Origin: Aquila chrysaetos chrysaetos
Taxonomy: Eukaryota; Chordata; Aves; Accipitriformes; Accipitridae
Assembly: GCF_900496995.4 (NCBI RefSeq)
Contig: NC_044007.1
Span: 72,268,742-72,332,741 of the forward strand
Direction of reading: 5' to 3'
DNA: 64,000 nt
The position numbers were made by a program, and so were the translations under genes. The notes under the pieces were generated by a model, which saw only the letters and a list, made by a program, of their open reading frames with translations, ran no database searches and was not told the DNA's origin. This document shows positions 50,401 to 57,961 of the stretch, one piece after another; within the stretch, counting starts at the first letter, position 1, and each line of letters begins with the position of its first letter.

Positions 50401-52226
50401 GCATCTTCACTTACATTGGAGGCTGTTACTCGTTTGGATTTTGTAGCTCGGCTGTAGGTAGACGGAAGGCCACTTGCTCACTGCTGTCAAAACAATCTTG
50501 CCTCTTTTTCTGGAGGACTCATGACTTTAATGAGAGGAAAAACTGGTTATGGATGATGCTGTGTTCTTACATAAAGAATGCAGGGAAAGCGCATTGACAT
50601 TTCCGCAGCAGTGATGATGCCTGCTAGTTAATATATAAACGAAATAGTCTATAGATGGCTCTCGGATGAGGCCAAAAAGCCAAATTTTTGTTGACTTTAA
50701 GACGTGGTTGCTGGCATTTCTAAAATATGAGCCTCTGATTTTTAATTTAGTGCGTTGTATGAAAGCTTAAAGGGAGGATATGAAAGATGGCTATTCAGTG
50801 GGACTGTCCAGGGTAGCAGGAATTAGTGTCCCTTTTCTTAATGCCACTGAAAACAGTATTCTGTGATAAGTTGCAGGAGGGCAGGAGGGGAATGAACACA
50901 TGTAGCGTGTTCTTGGGTTTGTGTAACCTAAGTGGGATAAAAAAGAGGGAACAAATGGTAAGCTTACTCTACTACGGAAATCCTCATCCTGCAAAGCAGA
51001 TATAGGATACCTTACATTTTCTGTGACATGAAGCCACAGCCAGTCAACGCACTCTCTGTCATAAATACTCCTTTCTAAAAATCTCCTTGCTCTGATAAAT
51101 TTCTGTGCTGCTGTGAACGTCATTACAAAGACCTGTGTGATGTACTGGAAAGTAGGTGATGTTTAATGATTGGATTAATGAACAAGTCAAATACAACTCT
51201 TCAGATCTGTGAGTTGTTTTCAGATGGATAGCTTTTGTATTGTTTCTTTGCCTTCCTTTTGGTGTATCTGTTTTAATAATTGTTTCGGCTGCTATGGAAA
51301 CACTTCAGGATAGGGATAGTGAATGTTCTTCAATAGCCTTTTGTAGTCTCTAATCTTCTATGCGTTGTATCCTTTTCTTGCTGGAGTAACATGAGCATAA
51401 CAAAATTTGCTATCTGGCCTCTATGCTTACATCAAATGTAAATGTTAAATTTGCTCTTGAGTAGTCATCTCTATCTTATAATTATTGGTTAGTGTATTTG
51501 ACTTGATAAAGTTATAAATATCGGGAGAGAAGTACAACTCATTTTTTCTTTCTTTTATATCACACGTGATTTCCTAATGACGCTTCAGGAATATTAACTC
51601 TAAAGAAATGGACTAATACGCATGTAGAGACTCCAGAGAATGACTTGAATCTAACTGAGGAGTTACCCCACCCCCCACCCCCCAAATAGATGTATTACAT
51701 CAGATGGGGAACAGGATTTTTTATTAATTGTTTAAAGCTTTTATCACTTACGAAATTGATAATATGCCGCCTTTATGCAGAAGTTACCTTTCAACAACAT
51801 AAAATTAGAGTACTTGCTGGAAAACGTTAAAAGCATATTTGCAGCACTAGGAAGGCCTCTCATGTTCATGAACTCCTGCGGGCACCAGCACCTGTAATCC
51901 CCTTCATAAACTGATCAAGCTCCATTTTTTAGAAGGGCTTGGGTATTTTGCTTCCACAGCTCATCTTGAAATGCCTTTTCATTACCTTACAGCTCGGATC
52001 AAGTAACTGTAGCTAGAACTCGATGTGCTGTCTTCTGGCGGTAGCCTTAAATTATGTTATGCATGTACCGTATACTTGGATGCGTTGCTGTGTATACTGA
52101 AGGTGCGTGAAAAGCGTTCATAGTAGAATCAGGTACTAAAAGCCAGGGACGTACGCAGCCCCCTAGAAATAGGAATGAGGTGGGGTATGCGCATGTGACC
52201 GCAGCTTTGCTTCAGAAATGCACGAC
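47421..52226. other. Intron 1 interior, no exon or repeat family recognised
   Basis: AT-rich intronic DNA. An A-run lies at about 48,921-48,938 and a C-rich simple stretch at about 51,667-51,684. Frames such as 49617-49916 (-) and 50791-51123 (-) have no recognisable domain or splice context. No transposon was identified, although old diverged copies would be missed by eye. Confidence 0.5.
52222..52226. repeat. Target-site duplication, left copy (ACGAC)
   Basis: ACGAC immediately precedes the TGTCGTGG end of the LTR element. The identical 5-mer follows the other end at 55075-55079. Confidence 0.85.
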
Positions 52227-52809
52227 TGTCGTGGTTTAACCCCAGCCAGCAACTAAGCACCACGCAGCCGCTCACTCACTCCCCCCCCCACCCAGTGGGA
52301 TGGGGGAGAAAATCGGGAAAAAGAAGCAAAACCCACGGGTTGAGATAAGAACAGTTTAATAGAACAGAAAAGAAGAAACGAATAATGATAATGATAACAC
52401 TAATAAAATGACAACAGCAATAATGAAAGGATTGGAATGTACAAATGATGCGTAGTGCAATTGCTCACCACCCGCCGACCGGCACCCAGCTAGTCCCCGA
52501 GCGGCGATTCCCCGCCCCCCCCCTTCCCAGTTCCTATACTAGATGGGACGTGCCATGGTATGGAATACCCTGTTGGCCACTTTGGGTCAGCTGCCCTGGC
52601 TGTGTCCTGTGCCAACTTCTTGTGCCCCTCCAGCTTTCTCGCTGGCTGGGCATGAGAAGCCGAAAAATCCTTGACATTAGTCTAAACACTACTTAGCAAC
52701 AACTGAAAACATCAGTGTTATCAACATTCTTCACATACAGAACTCAAAACATAGCACCATACCAGCTACTAGGAAGACAGTTAACTCTATCCCAGCTGAA
52801 ACTAGGACA
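52227..52809 (-). mobile_element. Complete 3' LTR (583 bp)
   Basis: On the minus strand the LTR begins TGTCCTAGTTTCAGCTGGGA and ends GGTTAAACCACGACA. This is the ERV LTR family I recall as common in avian genomes. In order it holds U3, a mutated CRE, a TATA remnant (CTAGTATAGG, where other copies have a better TATA box, from memory), a poly(A)-type ATTAAA (52360-52355), a pyrimidine-rich U5 and a G/C homopolymer. The order CRE, TATA, ATTAAA, U5 fixes the minus orientation. Alignment of its first 272 bp with the partial 5' LTR shows about 8 substitutions and one 1-bp indel by eye, roughly 3%. Confidence 0.85.
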
Positions 52810-53055
52810 CTGGGGAAGGCAGGAGAGCTGATGGGGATGTCCCTTGCCACCCGGGGAAGGCAGCAGCTCGATGGAAGCCAGGCCCTCTCCTCCCCTCTCG
52901 CTCGGGCCTTGGTGCGGAAGAGGTGGCAGCTCTTCACGAGGGGCGGTGGTGGGGATGGGGAAGAAGGGCGCAGGCAACTCTTGAGAGCAAAAGAACTGTT
53001 TAGTGGTGGGAGATGCTGCAGGTGAGCCTGCGGGAAGTCCACGGAGTTTGTTTTC
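52810..53055 (-). other. Unique internal segment next to the 3' LTR
   Basis: GC-rich sequence with no recognised family. Read on the minus strand it is pyrimidine-rich immediately before the LTR, so the purine tract expected for plus-strand priming is absent. The 11-mer TCCCTTGCCAC (52840-52850, + strand) recurs at 54795-54805, beside the broken edge of the 5' LTR. Confidence 0.6.
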
Positions 53056-53205
53056 AGTTAAACAGGACTCTCCCCTTGTGAGCCCGTGTTGGCTATGACC
53101 AATGACTGCATTGTCTCTCAAGTGTTTGTCAGTAACTCCCAGAATGACCTCCATAACTTTACCTGGCACTGAAGTGAGACTGATAGTTTGGAAATGAGAC
53201 ATTCC
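53056..53205 (-). mobile_element. CR1 LINE reverse-transcriptase fragment
   Basis: The minus strand encodes ISLTSVPGKVMEVIL, then SQHGLTRGESCLTE. These are hallmark motifs of the CR1 reverse transcriptase fingers region (typically SLTSVPGKVMEQIL...SQHGFTKGKSCLTN). Only about 45 codons are present, with no flanking CR1 domains, so it is a dead internal fragment. It is sense with respect to the surrounding LTR element. Confidence 0.85.
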
Positions 53206-53440
53206 TAGGGTTCGGTGCCTTTAATTATGACAATTTTACTCCATTTAAAAGACTAGTATCAAGTTTTTGATGTCACAGCCTAAAAAACCCCAGAATGTAA
53301 GGCACCGCCAAAGCGCGCGGGTGGGCATGGAAACGGAAAGTTTCTAGAAAGAGCCTCCTACTCAAAGGCAGAGATCAGGTGGTGTGACAGGAGTGCAGAC
53401 GCAGTTGCCCAAGTGCTAAATAAGAGAGGACGCAAGCTTT
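53206..53440. other. Unassigned internal segment of the composite element
   Basis: No gene or known repeat was seen. In the minus orientation it is the sequence downstream of the cassette's poly(A) signals. It contains only a weak GT-rich stretch that could serve as a downstream cleavage element. Confidence 0.5.
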
Positions 53441-53446
53441 TTTATT
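53441..53446 (-). terminator. AATAAA poly(A) signal, distal copy
   Basis: TTTATT on the + strand gives AATAAA on the minus strand, 173 bp after the stop codon of the cassette frame. Confidence 0.6.
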
Positions 53447-53456
53447 CTCATAGTTG

Positions 53457-53462
53457 TTTATT
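53457..53462 (-). terminator. AATAAA poly(A) signal, proximal copy
   Basis: A second AATAAA on the minus strand, 157 bp after the stop codon. Two canonical signals 16 bp apart after a long frame support a real transcription-unit end. Confidence 0.65.
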
Positions 53463-53618
53463 GTCCAGTCAAGAAGGTGCAGAGGCTGGGCTGCCGGCAG
53501 GGAGCTGGCCGGATGCTCCTGCGACGGTGTTGGCACCATGTGTGGCGAAGGAGCCTGGGTGGTCGGGGTGCAGCCAGGTGATCCCTGTGGCAGGTGCACC
53601 CACTGCCTTCGATGGCTC

Positions 53619-54470
53619 TCATTGAGGTGGATCTACCTCCATGGGCTCCACGTCGTCCTTTGGTGGGCTGTCACGCCTGGGCCTCCCACCGTGCCTCAGC
53701 AGATAGGTACGCCGGGGCCCCACGCTGTTCCCCGACGTGCCAACTGCTGCGCACTGGACGATGATGGTTGCGTGAGCAAGGGCCATCGCTCTCCTGGCTC
53801 GAGGAGGGATGTTGTTCCTCCTTCTTCTCCACCAATTGTCTTTCCTCAGGCTCCTGGGAGGTGCCTTCCTCTTTGACGGTCGCAGGAACCGTCTGCGTGC
53901 TGTCCCACGCCAAGGTGGGCAGCCGCCCGCGTCGCTGCCGCGGCTGCTCCCCGTCAGGCAGACACGCTTGGGCTGCAGGGCGTTTGGTGGTGTGCCTACA
54001 GCCAAGCGCTGCATGGCGTCGGTCAGCGGTTGGAGGCTGACGACGCTGGTGGCGGGAGGGGTGATGGCGTTCCTCCTCCGCCTCCTGCGCTGCCTCTGCT
54101 TCCTCCTGCTGGGACGCGCCTTCCTCCTCCGCGGTGGCGTGGAGGGGCTCTGTGGCGTCCCACGCCGAGGTGGGCAGCCGCCCGCCTCGCTGCCGCCACC
54201 CGTCAGGCAGACTCGCTTGGGCTGCACGGCGTTTGGTGGTGTGCCTACAGCCAAGCGCTGCATGGCGTCGATCAGCGGATCGAGGCCGACGGCGCCGGCG
54301 GCGCGAGGGGCGATGGCGTTCCTCCTCGTGGGAGGTGCCCGACTCCTCCGCGGTGGCGGGGAGAGGCTCTGTGGCGTCCCACGCCGAGGTGGGCAGCCGT
54401 GCGCCTCGCTGCTCCGGCTCCTCTTCCTTCCAAGCATGCTTGGCGTCTGAGGGCCGGGAAGCTCGGCCAT
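53619..54470 (-). CDS. Unrecognised basic tandem-repeat protein in the LTR element
   Basis: A 283-codon intronless frame that I do not recognise. Residues 1-22 include a likely nuclear-localisation stretch, GRKRSRS. Three repeats follow at about residues 23-95, 96-178 and 179-262. Each opens with GCPP(R/W)RGT, continues through an Arg/Pro-rich basic segment to N-x-I-x-P, then an AVGT block and, in repeats 1 and 2, PKRVCLTG. The third repeat is the most diverged. The acidic tail ends KDDVEPMEVDPPQ. Residue composition suggests a nuclear or nucleic-acid-binding protein, which is inference only. The ATG is 33 nt from the TATA box, so the leader would be almost absent; a second ATG at residue 12 (54437, A at -3) is a credible alternative start. 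In the second half of the repeats, several codon differences between repeats 1 and 3 are synonymous in this frame (GCT/GCA, GTA/GTT, ACA/ACG, CGA/CGT), which favours it as the coding frame. Confidence 0.5.
   Translation of the reverse strand: MAELPGPQTPSMLGRKRSRSSEAHGCPPRRGTPQSLSPPPRRSRAPPTRRNAIAPRAAGAVGLDPLIDAMQRLAVGTPPNAVQPKRVCLTGGGSEAGGCPPRRGTPQSPSTPPRRRKARPSRRKQRQRRRRRRNAITPPATSVVSLQPLTDAMQRLAVGTPPNALQPKRVCLTGSSRGSDAGGCPPWRGTARRRFLRPSKRKAPPRSLRKDNWWRRRRNNIPPRARRAMALAHATIIVQCAAVGTSGNSVGPRRTYLLRHGGRPRRDSPPKDDVEPMEVDPPQ
53685..54404 (-). repeat. Three tandem coding repeats (about 219-252 bp each)
   Basis: On the minus strand the units lie at about 54404-54186, 54185-53937 and 53936-53685. 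Units 1 and 2 are nearly identical over their second halves. Unit 2 carries an in-frame insertion in its basic stretch. Unit 3 is clearly older or less constrained. Confidence 0.75.
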
Positions 54471-54496
54471 CTGTGGGCCGGCTGCGGGGCCCCTGC

Positions 54497-54503
54497 TTAT
54501 ATA
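54497..54503 (-). promoter_or_regulatory. TATA box of the cassette
   Basis: TATATAA on the minus strand, in a GC-rich context (GCCC before, GCAGGGGCC after). A start about 30 bp downstream would fall just before the ATG at 54470. Confidence 0.6.
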
Positions 54504-54510
54504 GGGCCGG

Positions 54511-54518
54511 TGACATCA
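54511..54518 (-). promoter_or_regulatory. CRE-like site upstream of the TATA box
   Basis: TGATGTCA on the minus strand, one base from the consensus cAMP-response element and 8 bp upstream of the TATA box. Further TGACG-type half sites lie in the next 50 bp (near 54,540-54,575). ATF/CREB-type binding is inference. Confidence 0.4.
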
Positions 54519-54803
54519 GTAGGCCACTGTGATGGCGACTGTGACGGTGGCTGATGCCTGTGGCCGATTATGACGCGTTCGGGCGCGGTGGGCCTGTGGC
54601 CCCAAAGATGCCCAAATATGGTTGTTGGAGGAGGAGGGCGGTGGGGGCTGAGGGAAGGCAGGGCAGCTCCCACGTGCGGGGCAGCTGCTAGGGTCGGTGT
54701 GCCTCAGGTCGGTGGTGGGGCTGATGCTGGGGATCGTCTGAAGTAATGGCCTGGGTGGTAGCGGGACAAGCCACCTTCCGCAAGGTTGCGGGTATCCCTT
54801 GCC
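54519..54803 (-). promoter_or_regulatory. Promoter-proximal DNA between U3 and the TATA box
   Basis: About 285 bp, GC-rich, with no recognised repeat family, lying between the broken 5' LTR and the cassette's CRE-like/TATA elements. It would be the natural upstream promoter of the captured unit. Repeated GTGATGGC/GTGACGG motifs occur at its TATA-proximal end. Confidence 0.4.
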
Positions 54804-55074
54804 ACTAGATGTGACGTCACATGGTATGGAATACCCTGTTGGCCACTTTGGGTCAGCTGCCCTGGCTGTGTCCTGTGCCAACTTCTTGTGCGCCTCCAGC
54901 TTTCTCGCTGGCTGGGCATGAGAAGCTGAAAAATCCTTGACATTAGTCTAAACACTACTAGCAGCAACTGAAAACATCAGTGTTATCAACATTCTTCACA
55001 TACTGAACTCAAAACATAGCACCGTACCAGCTACTAGGAAGACAGTTAACTCTATCCCAGCTGAAACTAGGACA
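54804..55074 (-). mobile_element. Truncated 5' LTR (U3 only, 271 bp)
   Basis: It matches the first 272 bp of the complete LTR at about 97% by eye, including the TGTCCTAGTTTCAGC end. Homology stops at ACTAG, exactly where the other LTR continues into its TATA-like segment, so TATA, R and U5 are missing. It keeps enhancer-type U3 sequence but could not act as a normal retroviral 5' LTR. Confidence 0.85.
54812..54819. promoter_or_regulatory. Perfect palindromic CRE (TGACGTCA) in the U3 remnant
   Basis: A full consensus TGACGTCA within GTGACGTCAC. The corresponding site in the 3' LTR is mutated (GGACGTGCC). CREB/ATF proteins bind this palindrome; activity here is untested. Confidence 0.7.
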
Positions 55075-55079
55075 ACGAC
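55075..55079. repeat. Target-site duplication, right copy (ACGAC)
   Basis: Immediately follows the LTR end AGGACA and is identical to 52222-52226. It shows the outer LTR ends came from one integration. Confidence 0.85.
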
Positions 55080-57499
55080 ATGTTAGGTTCTTGAGAGAGA
55101 AGAGGGAATTTTAGGCCCTGAACATGCTCACCAAACATCCCCAATAAATCTACAGCAGATAAAAGACATTTCAACAGTATATAGTAAAAGAGGGAGACGG
55201 TGAACAGGGTTTTGTTTTGGCATATGCTAGATAAATTCTGCTTGTGAGTTCCTTTAGTTATTTATGGAAGCCAATATAATTTTTCAATGCAGTACAGATA
55301 GATAGGGTAACAGGATCACTGCTGCAAAGTTGACAAAGAGTGAGGGGGAGAAAGCCAATAATGGGAGTAGTATACTGAAAAGATAAAAGTATGAGCACCT
55401 AGTACTAATTCTCTGATGGAGAGCTTATGTGTTTGAAGAGATGGGTAGAAGATAAGGTTGTTGTATGTATTCTTTCGGAAGCCTCTTTACAATGGACTAG
55501 AACACACCTATGCTGAGGAAGGTAACCGTGTGAAATGTCAATGTGGCTGGGCCTCTTGTTTGTTAGCACAAAAATGCATTTCAGTAGCAGCTGTTTGCAC
55601 TGAACTTAACTACGCGGTCATGAACACTGGTGATGCTCTGAAGACCACCATGGATGCGAATGGAGATGGTCAGTAAGAAGGAAACTTTCAGAACAGTTAG
55701 ATAATATGTGTTTATTTGTAAACAGTGTACATCTAATGTTTGGCTGGTTTTTTTTTTGTTTTGTTTTGTTTTTTTCCCAGTGGTTGTGTTCCAGACTAGA
55801 TTGGTAGGTAGCAAACCTGTAGCTTCAGGCTCTTAGTAGTGGTCCTGAAGAGGAAAAAGAGTGTCTTGGCATGTAAAAAGTTCTTATGAGGGAGGAAATA
55901 AGAGTAAAGAGACTTCGGAAGTGCAGCCCATATAGAAGAGCAAGCAGAGGACTAGTTTTGTTTGGATTACAGAAGGTAGTACAGGAAGAGACAGGCTGAA
56001 ATGGTGAAGAAACTAGAAGTGGTATGTAAAGTATGGAATGTATTGTCTAGCCATTTCTTTTCTGAAACAGAGGGGACAGGTTATCTCTACCCTTGCTTCT
56101 CTGCGCATGCTTTTCTTCCTCACATGCTTCCTTCTGCTCCTACTGGTAAGCCCCTCCGTAAGTATCTCTTTTCCCGTAGCTTTCTCTGAGAGGCTGGCTT
56201 CATTTAGTGTCTCTCCTTCTCCAAGCATAGGTCCATTTTCCTATTCAGGGCTTCTGTTTTTAAATTCCCAGCCATTTCCACCCACCCTTCTCCTTTGCAG
56301 TCTCCTCCCTGAGCAAGTCTCTGTACTTTTTCTGTGTGGATATCATCTGTATTACTAGCATGATACCTACTGAATTTTCTTTTTATTAAGAGCAGATTTC
56401 TTTTAGTTTTGCAGAGTTTTCCCCCCCCACTCTGTTTTTCCAATCTGTAAAAGCAGTTTCCTTTGCATCCCAGGAGCAGCTACACAAGCTGTGAAACAGT
56501 TCACCGTGGAGGATCTCTTTAAAGAGCACTAGAGGTCTGCTGCCTTCTGGTTAGGGCCTCGAGTATAGTTCTCTGTCCCATTCACTCCTACCAGTTTAGA
56601 TAATTTCTGTGGTTCTCTGCAGTTGTCAGAAATTTGGAACGCTCTTCAGTCCTGTTCCTTCCCCACAAAAATGCAATTTTCCAGCTGTGGCCAGGGGTCT
56701 GAACTGTGGAAGGTCCGTCGCTGGCTCAGCCAGCTTGACTGGCAAAGCGTTCTGTCTGTCAGCGCACAAATGGTGCGGGTGGCCGCTTGTCCTGAGCATT
56801 CCCAGTTGCAGAGCAGACATTAGGGGAACATTGGTAGCGACTGGTGAAATAGTTAATTCAAAGGTTAAACCTCCTCACTTTAAAAATGCGTGGTTTCATA
56901 CGAGACGACAAAAACGGACCTGAAAACTCAAATGGTGTGGGAAGGAGGTTGAGAGAAGAAGGGAGAACTTACATGTCACTGAATCTGTAGACCCTTTGCA
57001 AAGTAAAACATAAGGGTAAGTACAAATAATTTCTTTTATTTTTAGCTAGAAGGATGAAGTTGACAGCTGTTAACTGTATGTACAGTGTTGCTGGGTTAGT
57101 ATTTTAAATTACTTGAGAAACACATGGGGTTTTTTAGTATTTGTTTTCCAATGCAGACTATGGTAAATGTTCTTTTATTCTTTCCACATTAGAAATAAAA
57201 GGGTTGGAGGATAATGAAGTGTTTAGAGTGACCATCTGCTCTTCATTTGACTTGCTATTTCCGTTTATTTCTATGCATCAATTCAAATATGTCCTGGCCC
57301 ATTAGCTATATTGTGATGAGATTATTTCAAAATACTTGTTGAAGTTCCAGATTCAGACTCCAGCATGAAAAATATTAAGAGCTAATTTATATTGGCTGTT
57401 TATGGTTTTGATCTGTACAGATTCAGATTATTTCCCTTCCTTGCTGTTATGGAACCACAGATAGTTTATCCTTTATCCAAACAAATACCAAATGTCGCC

Positions 57500-57520
57500 T
57501 TTTTTTTTTTTTTTTTTTTT
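57500..57520. repeat. T21 homopolymer tract
   Basis: An uninterrupted run of 21 T in intronic DNA. Confidence 0.8.
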
Positions 57521-57937
57521 CTTCCCAGTATACTGAAAAACACATTGAATTGAGATGTTACTGTATTTCATGATTTTAATACATGTGGTGCAGTTTGTAT
57601 GATAAATAGAGACTGGAAATCCTAACAGAGGATCCAATTTAATGTTTGTGAAGTACAACAAATAACGCTACACAAATATGTGCAGAGTGTAGGTCCTTGC
57701 TTTTGAAGAACTTGGGCTGGTATGAACATACCAGTATCAAATATACAGTTAGAAAAGCACAGTGTTATAACTTAGGGGTTGTAACCTGTAATTAAATTAT
57801 TGTAGACTGCAACATTGTTTCCAAGGCTGACTTATCCAAGGATGAATTCTTTTGTGGCTGTTTGAAAATAATGCTTTTTGACAGTAGTTCTTCATAGTAC
57901 TAGTAATTGATTGTATGTGTTATTTTCATTGGTGTTT

Positions 57938-57961
57938 TATATATATATATATATATATATA
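57938..57961. repeat. (TA)12 dinucleotide microsatellite
   Basis: Twelve perfect TA units. Likely polymorphic between individuals. Confidence 0.9.

Larger units (their letters stand above)
53671..54516 (-). other. Overlapping alternative frame across the same repeats
   Basis: A second minus-strand frame is open for 281 codons over the same DNA. Its product is also repetitive, with an RLPT(S/L)AWD(A/S)T motif three times, each followed by Glu-rich sequence. This part is better conserved in repeat 3 than the same part of the other frame. Its only ATG lies upstream of the TATA box and would not be in a TATA-started transcript. It may be a composition-driven shadow, the older coding frame, or a true overlapping frame. 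I do not call it a gene. Confidence 0.3.
52227..55074 (-). mobile_element. Composite LTR element carrying a gene-like cassette
   Basis: This 2,848-bp insertion is bounded by inverted TG...CA termini and a perfect 5-bp duplication. Read on the minus strand, it runs: a U3-only 5' LTR (55074-54804), about 290 bp of unrelated DNA with CRE-like motifs, a TATATAA box, an intronless 283-codon frame, two AATAAA signals, an unassigned segment, a CR1 reverse-transcriptase fragment, a unique segment, and a complete 3' LTR (52809-52227). No gag, pol or env, no tRNA primer-binding site and no polypurine tract was found, so it cannot move by itself and may be the product of rearrangement. It is antisense to EPB41L4B, the orientation usually better tolerated for intronic LTR insertions. 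Confidence 0.8.

Noticed and set aside
52227-52809. Plus-strand orientation of the LTR, suggested by an AATAAA near 52,400 on the + strand
   Set aside because: The order CRE, TATA-like, ATTAAA, U5 is only coherent on the minus strand, and the cassette and CR1 fragment are also minus.
53809-54450. 213-codon + frame opposite the cassette
   Set aside because: Leu/Arg-rich antisense reading of the repeats, with no promoter or poly(A) signal on the + strand to match.
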